Assembly: GCF_008831285.2 (NCBI RefSeq)
Contig: NC_045144.1
Location: 4,394,268-4,458,267, forward strand
Length of the DNA stretch: 64,000 nt
Source: Nymphaea colorata
Lineage: Eukaryota; Streptophyta; Magnoliopsida; Nymphaeales; Nymphaeaceae
Direction of reading: 5' to 3'
This document shows, in pieces, positions 1 to 12,686 of the stretch. Position 1 is the first letter of the stretch, and each line of letters opens with the position of its first letter. A program made the position numbers and the translations under genes. Below the pieces are notes generated by a model that had not been told where the DNA came from, did no database searches, and worked only from the letters and a program-made list of their open reading frames with translations.

Positions 1-2707
1 GAGGTCGATAATCAAGTTTCTAACGGAAATATCGAAGCTCAGACCTTCACATTCCGTGAATTAGCTGCTGCAACCAATAATTTTATGCCTGAATGTCTGA
101 TAGGAGAAGGGGGCTTTGGCAGAGTTTACAAAGGAGAACTTGAAGCCAGTGGCCAGGTAACAAGGTCCCATGCAATGATGCAAAAGTTTTCATTATAGTT
201 GGTCTTGCATTACTCCTGAACCTTTTGCAAATGCACTGATTTGAATTCACTTGCTCAGGTTGTGGCTGTCAAACAGCTTGACAGAAATGGGCTACAGGGA
301 AACAAAGAATTCCTTGTCGAGGTCTTGATGCTTAGCCAACTTCACCACCCAAATCTGGTCAACTTGATTGGATATTGTGCAGATGGCGACCAAAGGCTTT
401 TGGTGTATGAATTTTTGCCAATGGGATCACTCGAGGATCATCTTCTTGGTAATGTTCTTTTCTGGCAGGTTCAACGAGCTTTCCTTCCAATGCTGGTTAG
501 GCGAAATATGTATCTTACCAATTCCCTGATGATTCATCTTCTGTTTGAGGCATTCAGCTACTTGAAAGATGTCATCCCCATGCTTGTGCAGTTCGACATT
601 GGAATCTTAGACAAAACAGTGAGAACAACAAAACTGTCCTTTAAATCCAAAAAATGAAATAATCATCTTAGAAAATTAAAAAAAACTATAGATGGTTGAG
701 AGTATATTACACCTATTTTTGTGCCCAAGGTCATGGTACAACTTAATTCATGAACAAGGACCTAAAGTCTGGAAATCTACATGGAGCATAGGTGTTGGTA
801 CGTTGACATGTACCAGAGGCAACATTACTTTGTGGACTGTTGAGGTGGGATATCCACCATGGTAGTTCACGAGGTAGCTTGAATCTGTTGCGTTTAAGCT
901 TGATCTAGTACAAAGCTGCCATGCTGCATGGTCTGAGTTGTTGCCATCGGGCTTAGACAGAACTATGTGCCTCTTGTTATGTGGTGCCCACCACAAGAAA
1001 AGGAGACGGTTATTGATCTTTGTCGTGGAGAATAAAGCGCCATAGCATTGTACTTGTATGGTCAACATAACATGATGCGAAGATCAGGTGTGGCAATGAC
1101 TTTTCTGGGAAGAAGAAAGGTTATCAAGTGTTAATTTGTCTGTTGGATTGGTAGATCCTCTGATCTACTTTCTTTTGTTAATGCATATAAGTTTAAAATG
1201 CATTACAATTCTAACTTAGACGTGATACAAAATATTTTAGAACTATCATGACTGTCGTGATCTACAAACATAACAAGTGTTTGATGTCCTTGCAGATTTG
1301 GAGCCTGATCAAGCACCTTTAAACTGGTACACTAGAATGAATATAGCTGCTGGAGCTGCTAAAGGATTAGAATACTTGCATGACAAGGCCAACCCACCTG
1401 TTATATATCGGGATCTGAAATCCTCTAATATTTTGCTAGATGAAGAGTTCAACCCAAAACTTTCCGACTTTGGACTCGCTAAACTTGGTCCTGTTGGAGA
1501 TAAGGCACATGTATCCTCACGAGTTATGGGAACTTATGGATATTGTGCACCTGAATATGCTAGAACAGGTCAGCTAACCGTCAAATCTGATATCTACAGT
1601 TTTGGAGTTGTTCTGTTGGAGCTCATTACAGGAAGAAGGGCCGTTGATACCACCAGGCATGCAGATGAACAGAATTTGGTTTCTTGGGTATGTACACCAA
1701 ATAAATGTGCATGTTGTAGCAAGTTTACTGTTGAGCTTATTACATTCCTTTCTTTCTCATGGCTAATGATCAAATCTTTTGCCAGTTGTTGAACTCTTGA
1801 AATACTTATTGAACTTTTTTTCCTGATTTTGGTATGGGGATTTTGCAAAGTTTCTTGGCAATTTGGTCATATCTCTGCAGTACCTTTGGTATAACCAGAA
1901 CCCTGAACTGCATTTACTCTGGCTTATGCTCCTTTGATTGCTTGGAGTTCATTTGTATGCTTCCAACACAGGCAGAACAGATATGAGTGTTCCTTTGTGG
2001 TAGGGCCCACTCATGCAAATAACGGATGCCTTGGCTCTCACTTGCACTCAAGGAAAGCCAAAAAGGCGTGCTTGGATTGGAACAGGATGTGCTGTTCATT
2101 CTCCATCGACTGGCTCTTAGCATCTCCCTGAGCATGAATCTCATCATGAATGCTTTATGGACTAGCCTGTGGACATTTTCCTTGTTCTTTCTTGTTCTTG
2201 GAAATGCTACTTTTCTGATCTTTTACCACTGCTGGTGTATGTTTAACTTTATGTGGATAATTAGGGTAAGAAACAAATCCCATTACTTTTTTACTTGCAA
2301 GTTGTCACTGGAATGCTCATTGGCTTCTCCACTTGTGCATTATGTAGGCACAACCAATTTTTCGGGATCAAAAGAGGATCCCTGAGCTGGCCGACCCAAT
2401 GATGCAAGGAAAATACCCAGCAAATGCTTTGAAACAAGCAGTTGCTGTTGCTGCCATGTGCCTTCAAGAGGAGGCTACAACTCGCCCTTTTATCTCCGAT
2501 GTCGTCACTGCTCTTAGTTTTCTTTCCATGCCCACTGATGGGACTGGTGGTATAGATACTCCTGTAGTTCATTCATTACCTGCACAAGAAATGAGGAGAG
2601 ATGATGAAGGAAGTGCAAGGGGACAGGAGTCAGCGGGAGCTGAGGCCATAGAGTGTGGTTCTTCACAAGGAAGCAGAAGGTCATCAACTGACGGCAGTGA
2701 ATTTTAA
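1..2707 (+). CDS. PBS1-like receptor-like cytoplasmic kinase (RLCK subfamily VII), 5' end outside window
   Basis: Serine/threonine kinase of the RLCK-VII/PBL family, which relays signals from plasma-membrane immune and hormone receptors. Exons read from splice sites and phase: 1-156, 259-448, 1296-1687 and 2348-2707, giving 365 visible codons. In the visible polypeptide the glycine loop GEGGFG is at about 35-40, the ATP lysine (VAVK) at 57, the catalytic YRDLKSSN at 153-160, DFG at 173-175 and APE at 201-202. The protein ends in a Ser/Gly/Glu-rich tail of about 45 residues. The activation segment contains GDKAHVSS, matching the PBS1 loop around the GDK site cut by the bacterial protease AvrPphB in Arabidopsis. 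All residues needed for catalysis are present, so it reads as an active RD-type kinase. The N-terminal acylation region is off the window. Introns 2 (847 bp) and 3 (660 bp) show no inserted gene. Which PBL paralogue it is cannot be decided here. Confidence 0.93.
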
Positions 2708-5700
2708 AAGCCAGTGACAATGTCGTGGGTAATATTGGCTTTCTTTCCTGAGTCTCATTCTCAGATATTGTGTATATGGTAATCAACATTCAACCTTCAA
2801 ACATTGATTGATGGAGTGCCAACCAGAAGCAGGACTTCAGGAACCGAAAATCACATCGTACACACGTTCTGTTATGCTTGTAGCAGACATTGTGTATCTT
2901 CTCGGCCTTCTATTGTTGTCCTCCGTCCCACATGCACAATATACCTTTTGAAATAAGTCTCCATGTTATCCTGTTCTTGTTTTGCTTTTTTCTTTTCAAG
3001 ATTCGAAGTTTATCCCTTCATGTTCATTACTATCTGACCTGGTTTTTTTGTGACTCAGTTGTAGTGTAATAACAAAAAATAATACTAATGGTAATATTGA
3101 TAGTTACTGTAGCCACTTGCACACTGAAGGACGGAAGGTAATATCTTATGCCTGTTAGAGTAATACAGTTGCTTTGCTGTTCTGAGTAATACACTTATCT
3201 AAATTGTTACACATTTGAGTCATTGGCATATAGTAATTTCCAAGTATCTATCAAACTTTTAAAGAACTACTCAGTTTGCCAAAAGTATCTTGCCAAACAA
3301 CAAAGAATTTGTTTTCCTTCCACACCTTCTAGATGAAAATCAACTTTGGTTGTCATCTGCTAAGCTGAATCTGCTGTGGCTTTTGATTACACACCCTGTA
3401 ACACTCCGATACACAATGTTTTACCATTTTAGTATTGGAATGATTCAATATGAAGCCTTGTGAGAAGGTTGAACATACTTTCAATTTTTGTTCAATGAAG
3501 GTCGGGAGCCTATCTCCTAGCAGGCATTTATCGAAATCTCTATGAGAAGACCTTATATATATATATATATATATATACATACATATATAGTCCCTTATTT
3601 TGTTACAATATTGTGGCATTATGTCCAATTGATTCAACGACGAAAGACTGTGAGGTGTAAGAAGAGATGATGAACATGCTTTCATTTTTCGAAGAAGAGA
3701 TGATGAGATTGTTTTATTTTCTTTTTCCGATCTCAAATCAAATTGAAGAATATCCGAATTGAATATGTCGAATCATATTGGTCAACATTCCTATACTAGT
3801 ATCATTTTGATGTGCATGATCAGCTCTCTTCAGTTCAGCATTACCACCGAGATAGCTGGTGTGCCTCCATTCAACTCATAAAGATAGTTCTATTTGCGGA
3901 TGCCTTTCTACTTGGAACATCGGGAATTCTAGCTCTCCTTGTCTATCTAATCAAATTCAATTAAGAACAGAAGCTTGGGAAGCTATTCATTTTTATGTTG
4001 CAGCTTACATATTTAAATTCAAAAAGTTTGATGCCTTATAATATATGATGGAAACAGACAAGCACTGAGGTATTAGATACGTATTGAGGCATTAGTTTTG
4101 TTGGAAAGATTCCACCCGTTGCCTCCTTCCTCTTAAAATAAGGTTTATTCGTCATCGCCATTATAACTATTATTGTCGTCATCTTCATCATCATTATCTT
4201 ATTAGAACATCCATTATTTCGAAGATGCGTTTGGGAAAAGGTGAATCAATTGATGTAATTTCTCCCATACTTCTGTGAGGGAAAAATATTTCAAGAAAAA
4301 TGGTTAAACCCCAATGAGCTGACTTTTTTTCTCTCGAAAATTTAATCTTTGGGGTGGCCATGAGGAAAATCCTCCACTGTCCGAGTGAGAGGTGACATGT
4401 ATCAACTTTTAACTAATTTCAACATGCTTCAAGATTTTTTTTTTTACTTTTTACTTTTTTTATATATATCCTTCCATTTATTTTTTGAATTAATTTTTGA
4501 AATATATTTGGCTGATCAATGATGGATAGTAAAAGAATTGAACTTAAATCTGTTGGAATAGGACTCAATATGTGCACGGTCATGGCGTCTGGACCCAAAT
4601 CCTCGTCCTAGAATTGGTAAGGACTCGACCTTATTACATGTAAGGTTCTGAACTACCTCTATCAGATTAAGATTCCGTTTCAGACGTCCAAGTCCCAATC
4701 CGATTAAGAAAGATCAATTTTAGCAAACGGTGTCCATCAAACTGTTTAAAATGGAGAACTGAATTAAACACTTCCAAGACATTTGCCGGTACGACTGTTC
4801 TTTATTCCTAAGTTTGATGCAACTGAACCAAGTAACTTTTTATGGTAAGTAAACCAATCCATACAGTATCGTTTACCGGTCTTGGGCTGGGCCGACCCGA
4901 CCGAACTTTAAATAAAAAAATAAGTAAAATATTTATATTTAATATATAAATTTGAAATTTGTAGATAAAAATATATTAAACATAACCAAAAGCCCATGAC
5001 GGCCACCTTTAAGTACAACTGCATTCCTTGGAACCTTCCTAATCCGTTGAAAACTGGAGAGAACCGTTAAATGCAACTTAATTTTACAATTAAAAAAAAA
5101 GATTAGTTATGCTTGAGAAATCATATTCTTCCGTTTCTTTTCAAAATTCAAACACATAGAATTGAGATTGTTTATGTACTTAGAAATCTGCTAGCAAATC
5201 TGCTTCTTTGGATTTCCAAAAAGTTATACTATTTGATAATACCACAGTGATTTTCTTTTATTATTATTATTATTTGCCATGAAGTCTTTCTCACCTATTC
5301 AAAATAAATTGGCATGAACATCACTTCTCGCATGAGCCAAAGGCATGCAACTTTAAATCCATAGTTTTTAACAAGTAGCATGGATTTAAAATTCATACTA
5401 CCGAGATCTTCACAAAAGACACTTTTTTATGCCGCTTCAATTCAAGACCATCAAACACAACCTTAGCTTAGTTTCCATTGACTAGCAAAGAGTCTCGAGA
5501 GCCATGCAATCACTACTTCCAACTGTTACTGTTGGAGCTCACAAAGCATTTTCGAGGATACTCTGCTTATGAGTTTTGTGAGATCAACTTAATCGATGAT
5601 TCAAGAACTTTCACTCGTAAAGCTACTTTCCTGGAGAAAAAAATGTTTAATTTGCTATTCTTTTCTTAAACTAAAACCTTATATATAATATATTCACCTT

Positions 5701-8599
5701 GCAGATTGCAAGTGAAATTAATCGGACAACTCATAATTAGTATAAACGATCGTTATATATACGAGTTTTAACAATATATTCAAAATTCAAAGAGCAAATA
5801 ATAGATCTAACAACTTTGCTTCTCAAATATCAGATTCCATACATCAGTTGATCATGAAATATTGTCAATGACCAAGTGATGAGGATCTTCTGAGGAAGGG
5901 AACAGTTGGAGGATGCCTTAATCAGGGCAGATCTAGTGCGCTGTCAAGATCAAGGTAACCTCATGCTTCATAATTCTATGCGGCGGAGGTGACATCGTAA
6001 ATTCGAATTTGGAGCAGTTTTAGACGCAGGGTGGCCAGATCTTTCGCCCCCAATTAGCAGTTTTTTCACTGCTCAAAAAAATGGTTTTCAATCGAAAAGC
6101 TACTTTATTAGCGAAGATTTGAATCACGAACAGGAAGAAAAAGGGCAGGCAGGTTTACTTATTGAAATCGGTGGTGGCCGTCGTCGACGACTCTCTCTCT
6201 CTTGCTGTCTTTGTTTCAACCGATCGGATCGATAGCGGCTTCCGTCGTTTTCGGCGCTTTCCGGCGAGAAATCCGGCCAGATTGGATTCGCCAACGAATC
6301 CCCTTACTCTAAGGTGCTTTACGGAAACCTCTTCCTCTTTCTCTTTCTTGAGTCTTCACTCATTCAGCTTCCTTCTCGTGATTTCGGGGTGAAATACCCG
6401 CTTCTATTTCACACAAAAAGATTTGCGATTCCGTCTTCCAGATCGTGTAGTTAATTCATGTCTATCAAATTTCTTGCATCTGAAAACTGAGTGAAAAACA
6501 AGTCGGACCTCCTGATCATCATGTGTTTGTTTGCTTTTTAATAGCGCAAGTAATCAATTCGAAAATGCTAAGATGGTTCAATGCTATCTACTTTGTTCGA
6601 GTGATGCAGACGATCCAGAAAGAGAGAGAGGTTTGAATTTGTCATGCAGAAATTTCACCATCTTCATACTGTTTTTCTCATCCTTTCTTCGTCAGATTCT
6701 TGTTTTCTAGAGATTGACTGCATTGCTAGAAGTCTGCATTTGCTGCGTGTGTTCATGGCCATCGTCTTCTTCTGAGTCCCTGGTTCTACTGGAATGAATA
6801 ACAGCGAAAGATACAATCCACTTTTGAAGCCATAACAGAAACAGGCGTATACATCACACAAAATCTGATCATATCCTTCGAAACTCGATAGATATTTTCC
6901 TTCTGTGCAAAAAGCATGATTTTGTGGGGGTAGTAGTCGTAGACCTAAGATCTACGTGTTATTGATCGGGCCTTGCTACTCTCTGCAAAGCATAACCAGA
7001 TTGATTGCTTTGGCGTTAAGTGCAGACCTTATCAGATTTGCTTTTTGTTCATGCCAGTTTCTTTGGTGTTGAGTAAAGTTTCATTTTACTTTACATTTGG
7101 TGTTGTGCATTGGCAAACAAATGAGAATGCGTTTATTAAAAAATAAATGAAAATTATACAAAAATTTGAAAATTTGGGAGAAAATTTTCAAGGCATTTTA
7201 AAAAAATTAAAAAAATGAACAGCATGTAACGCATTGAACCTGTGTATCCCCAATGGATCCAATTAATTTTTAAATTGATCGATTCAGGCTTATTTTTATA
7301 ATATTGAACCATGTAGACATCATTTCTCTTCCAAGCCACGTTAATCTAATTGACCTAAATGTTTTTACGTTCACGTCGTTTTTATTTAAGAGCTCCAAAT
7401 GCATGTTTCATTCAAAGAATGTGACTTTTTTTTTTTTTTGGTTTCTTGTGAAAGTATCGATCCATCTGTAAAAGTATAAGATAGCTCATGTTTAAAGAAA
7501 AACAAAGTCCACATCATTATATAGCAATTTGCCTAAGACATAGTCTAGGGTCTCACGTGCCCAGATGTGAACTAACATATAGTTTATATCTTCAATGATT
7601 AGACATCAAATTTTAAATGCAATACGTTTAAATTAAAACTTTGAGGCATTTTAACAGCGCCTAAGAGCATTTGTTTGTCCCCTTATTTTAAATCATCGGG
7701 ATTTGATATCCATGGATTTAGGATCATACCTTTTTTTCTTTGATTTTAAATTTGTCTTTTTGTCAACGTAAAAAAGTAAACTAAGAATTTCAAATGTAAG
7801 TTTCATTTAAAATCCTTAATTTGATGAACCGTGAATTTTTAACATATCAGCAACAGCATACCGAATCAGATCTATGAATCTTAACCCGACCCAGGCCCGG
7901 CGCCTCGGAGGATTTAAAGTGGGAAGTGGGTCCGGGGCAGGTAGGTAGAAGTGGGTCTTCTGGGTCCCGCGATTCAGACGAACCCAGTCCTCGTCTGTTC
8001 CTGGTACAGCTTTCTCTACAGGAGGAAACGGCAGCGAAATTTTGAAACAAGAAAAACCTTTTCTTTGGTTGTCCCATTTTTTCCTTGAATTCTATAAAGG
8101 CCTCCACTCCATAGTTGTGAATATGTAAGAAGGATCACTTGGTTTACATAATCTTATACATCTTATTAAAAAATTATTTACCCAACAAAATTAATATTTT
8201 TTTATTTTTTTGTACTGAAAACTTGTCAAGCATGGACTTCTCTATCGAATGACGTTGAATTGATAAGAACAGACGTATGTATGTTTGCCAGAAGGCCAAG
8301 AAATATATACTCTTGTCATATGAGGCTGATTCACAATGTTCACATAATTAAATGAAAAGAAAAATAGTTTAAATTCTCTTTTTTTTTTCTTATGACGAGC
8401 TTCTAAAATCTGATCACAAATTTCACAGCTTCTATTTCAAAGAGCACGGTAAGTGTTTGAGCATGGTGTTTTTCCAAGTGTTTGAGTTTGTCTTTTCGAA
8501 TAAGAACCCCTTTATTGGAAGAGAAGAATAAGAAAATGAAGAATTTGAAAAGGTTTTCAGTGGCAAACTGTTCATTTTTTTCCATTTTTAATCTTTGCT
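2708..8599. other. Spacer between kinase and SUN gene
   Basis: The first few hundred bases are probably 3' UTR of the kinase gene. The rest is AT-rich with many homopolymer runs and no open frame that I recognise. A TA microsatellite lies at 3554-3577. Two GC/CpG-rich blocks stand out, 6150-6400 (pyrimidine-rich, with CTCTCT runs, like a 5' leader) and 7870-8040. Neither continues into a recognisable coding exon. Confidence 0.5.
3554..3577. repeat. TA dinucleotide microsatellite
   Basis: Uninterrupted TA run of about 12 units followed by short CATA units, in the spacer after the kinase gene. Confidence 0.9.
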
Positions 8600-9325
8600 G
8601 TCGGTGGCTTGGTGCAAGTTGCTATGTGGGCAGTGGAAGGATTTCCAACTGTTGGGACACCTGTTTCTTCTTTGGGATTTCTCGGATCCCATCTTAGAGA
8701 GTTCTTGGACGAGTTTGCCTGTTTCGCTTTCGAGTTTTCGACTCCTCGTCACATTCTTTTTGCGCTATTTGCGGTTTAACTTTTTGTCCGATCCTTCAGC
8801 GGACTCTCGGCTTCCTCTATTTCCTCTCTATAACTTGTGGGTCTCGTTTGCGCTTGTGTGGAGCCTCCCCTCCTCCGTCATTTCTGGGGAGCATCTTTCT
8901 CGCCTAAGGTGACTCATATTTCAGTTCTCTTTTGCTCTTAAATGCGGAGGAAACAATACAACTCTCGACGCTGTCCCACCATTGTTTTCTGGACGGCTCA
9001 ATTCAAAATCCTGCTTAGTTGGCTGTGTGTGATTGATTCTGATAGATAGTGGTCTTCACGATTTCATCCATTATACAAAAGACTATACAGTTCATGTTCT
9101 GTTTTGTTTTTTCCTTTTTCCTTTTTTTCCATTCAATTCTGTCTCGTCCGGAAACTGAAAAAAGAAGAATTGAACTCTTCCAACTTTTATTCTAAAACTG
9201 AAGTTAGCGCAAAGCGTCGGTTACAGGTATTACAATTGAAGGCAAACATGGTTTAGAAGAAAAGGGCCTATGCTCACGTTCTTTGTTCTTGTTCTTGTAG
9301 CTGCAATATGGTTCGATGAGGTGAG
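8600..9325 (+). promoter_or_regulatory. Probable 5' leader and leader intron of the SUN gene
   Basis: A pyrimidine-rich, moderately GC-rich stretch (about 8600-8909) ends in a donor-like CCTAAG|GTGACT. An acceptor-like TTCTTGTAG ends at 9300, 25 bases upstream of the SUN start codon. The simplest reading is a non-coding first exon plus a 391 bp leader intron (8910-9300). This is inferred from splice-site shape only. Confidence 0.4.
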
Positions 9326-12300
9326 ATGCAGCGATCACGCAGAGCTCTTCTCGAGAGAAGAAAGGCCCTGCAGAAAATCATTCTGCAGAGAAAGAGATTG
9401 TTCAGACTCTCTCTATCCGTGGTTCTCCTTTTGTGGGGTTTCATATTTCTTCTCAGCTCCTGGATAGGCAGGGGTAACGGATACAGGGGTAAGATTGTAG
9501 ACACCTCTTGTGCATTAGTAATTTTTTGATCCTTGATCATCAACCATGATCTTGTATGTCCTTGAGTTGATGTGAGGTATAGATCATCATGCTTTATAGA
9601 TGTTGTTATTTGATCCTTGAACCGGTTCTTTATGAATTTCTCTTCAGCTTCAAATCTTTCTCCCCTTATTTTTGTTTCTTTTTTTATGATAATCATGACG
9701 ATGCTTTGCTTATCTATTATTGTTGCTTTTTGTTGTTTGTGCAGAAGTAGAAGATGATTCTGCGTCCAAGCAGAATGGTTCCATGTTTACCCAGGCTTCA
9801 CTATTTCTTAGTTCGGTCAAACTAGATAGAATGGCATTGTCATTACAGGTTGATGCCTTTGGTCACGAAGTTACGAAGACTGTTACTTCAGATAGGTTGG
9901 AATTCTTGATCGCAGATTCCTCCTCTGCCAAATGGGGATTTTCTTCTAGTTATGTCCAAGAAGATGCAAATACATTAAATTCAAGTATGGGGCACAGTTC
10001 AGGGTCGCTGGTGGCAGATTCCTGCAACGCTGAATGGGTTTCTAATCAAACGGGGATTGCACTGGGAGAAATGGTTGAAGAAACAAACTCTCTTGTGACT
10101 GCTACAAATGGACAAACTGAAGAAGTTACACATTTTGCACCAGAATCTAAATATGGGCCCGAGAATGTAAAACAGGGAGCTCAAAAGAATGAGAGGTTGT
10201 TCCGTGCTACAGAACTTCATCTGGATGAATTCAGAACTAAAGCCACTAGTTCCAAGATCAGATCTGGGAGAGGTCAGCCTGGGGGAATCATCCACAGGCT
10301 GGAGCCTGGTGGTAAGGAGTTCAATTATGCTGCTGCATCGAAGGGAGCTAAGGTTTTGGAGTATAATAAAGAAGCCAAAGGTGCCTCCAACATCTTAGAC
10401 AAAGACAGGGATAAATACCTTAGGAACCCATGTTCCACAGAGCAAAAGTTTGTCGTTGTTGAACTCTCTGAGGAGACCTTGGTTGACACAATAGAAATAG
10501 CAAATTTCGAACGTTATTCTTCAAAATTGAAAGATTTTGAACTGCTTAGTAGTTTGGTTTATCCCGCAGAGAGCTGGACCTACCTGGGTAAGTTCCGTGC
10601 TGAAAATGTGAAGCATGCACAAAGATTTGTTCTTCAGGAACCAAAATGGGCTCGGTACTTGAAACTAAATTTGCTCACCCATTATGGTTCGGAGTTCTAC
10701 TGTACTCTGAGCGTCATTGAAGTGTATGGGGTGGATGCTATCGAAAAGATGCTGGAAGATTTGATGCCTTTTGAAGATAAGGGAATAAAATTGGAGGAAC
10801 AGCTAGTACACCATGCATCTAGTCAGGGGAATACCAGATTGGAAGGTAAAGAGGAGCTTGATGGACTTCTAGACAGGGTGGATCCTTTTTCTAATCTGTT
10901 GAGTTCATCTCAAGGAGTGTTTGATTATGAGTCCAGGCAAGACACCAAATATGATTTTTCAAAAGGCAGTGCACCTGAGCCGGTAGCTGAATTAAGACCA
11001 AAGAATGGTGGAAGGATGCCTGGAGATACTGTCCTTAAGATTCTAATGCAGAAAGTCAGATCCCTGGATTTGAATTTTTCTGTTTTAGAAAGATATATTG
11101 AAGAGCTAAATTCCAGATATGGAAACATTCTCAAGGATTTTGATGAGGAATTATCCAATAAAGCCTTGGTAGTGCAGCATATCAAAGCAACGATAGGCAA
11201 GCTTCTAGACAACAATGATGTCATTGTATGTGCAATTCTTGACCTTTTGATTACCAAAATGTGGGATTCAAAGTATAATTTCCCTTTATGGTTCTCTTAA
11301 AACCCTTTTTTTTCCAGGCTAAAGATGTCAATGAGCTCAAAATGTGGAAATCTTCTCTGGAGCTTCAGATGAATAAGTTAGTTCTTGATAATGAATTCCT
11401 AAGGTTTGGGTCCTAATCCTGACCCTTCTTTTTTTAACATTTTACTCAGTTCTTGTACTTTTTGTCAGGCTACATATTTGTGAAATTAGTTGTATGTTTA
11501 TTCACTTTCTATTTATTGACTTGGTGTAGCTTGAATAGCTGTGCTAGAGACTTCTCTGTCTATTTCCCTTTCAAAGATTCGTGCAAGATCATTGTTGGCA
11601 TGTGCATGCAGTACAGTCCTGTTATAAGCATTTGATTCCTTTTGTCTGATGGCACATGCTGATGCGGACCTCGGGCTCACATCACATGCTTAGCTTGTCC
11701 ATGTAGCATATAGTGCTTGCTATAGACATTTTTTGCATAAATTTCAGCATGTTTGTTGGTATCAACCGAATAGGTGGTTTTTCAGCAGCAACCCCGTTTC
11801 TTTTTGGATACTTCACATGCTAAGATACCATTAAGTGTTAGTCCTTTAATATTCTGGTTCAGTACTTCCTGATCTTGAAGGATGGTTTCTGAAGAAAGGC
11901 TTACTCAAGTACCTGAAACCTGGATCATGTTTCCGAATTGATGTTTGCACGTTGAGTCTTGTGTGGACGGCTAGTTTCTATTCAAAAAAAGGAAAAATGC
12001 TGTATATCTATTTCTTAGTGAAAGCCAGAAAGCAGTCATTAGTGGAAAGATATACATTTGTATGGAGAGATGCATTAAACTATTGATTCCCACTGAACAA
12101 TTTGCTTTTATCATTGTCAGTCTCTGGTCGTTATTTATTTTTTTGTACAAAAAAGTTGAAAACAAATAGCAAATTCCTTCCGAATCTATCACCTAAGTAG
12201 GTCATGTATGGAAAGGGAATGGCAAGTTATGTGATGCCCCTAGAGTCTCTATTGTTTCTTTGTGATCAATTTTTCTAGCTGCACAAGCATCCATTCATGA

Positions 12301-12686
12301 GTTTAGCTATTTCTACCCTTAATCAGAATAGCAGGATATTCTCTTTGGTTGAGTTGGTTAACTATTGTCTGTTGGCTGAGAAATGGCAGAATTCATGTTG
12401 TTGTTTGCAGTGCATCTCTCTTTCCAATTCTTACCCTTTCTGCTTTTCTCCCTGCAGATTGGAGATAGGGAGACACCAAACTGACCTTGCCAACTTGGAA
12501 AATAGAAGTTTTGTCATTCTTCTGTTTAGTTTTGTATGTGGAGTCTTAACCCTCCTCAAGGTATCTGTAGGCCTTCTGGCAAGTTTTTGTAGGACACGAG
12601 AGTCTGCCAACCACTGCTGTACTTTGAGCACACCATGGATTTTGATTTTCTTGTCTTCTTTTGTAATCTCTGTCATCTTGGTGTAG
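9326..12686 (+). CDS. SUN3/4: Mid-SUN domain protein (SUN3/SUN4 type)
   Basis: Membrane protein of the nuclear envelope and ER. Plant mid-SUN proteins (SUN3, SUN4, SUN5) carry the SUN domain in the middle of the chain and are related to yeast Slp1. Exons: 9326-9488, 9745-11225, 11318-11403 and 12458-12686. All junctions are GT-AG and in phase, giving 652 residues. It opens with [12 protein letters not shown], the conserved mid-SUN N-terminus, followed by a transmembrane helix at about 28-47. A low-complexity lumenal linker precedes the SUN domain at about 234-385 ([19 protein letters not shown], then [20 protein letters not shown]). The conserved [14 protein letters not shown] block and a coiled coil lie at about 470-575, and two C-terminal helices at 594-619 and 637-652. 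Length and domain order fit the family. The last intron is 1054 bp. The symbol names the class, because the Arabidopsis pair cannot be separated by eye. Confidence 0.93.

Noticed and set aside
3353-3736. 127-codon minus-strand frame containing a TA microsatellite
   Set aside because: The frame runs through the microsatellite (Tyr-Ile repeat) and has no recognisable domain.
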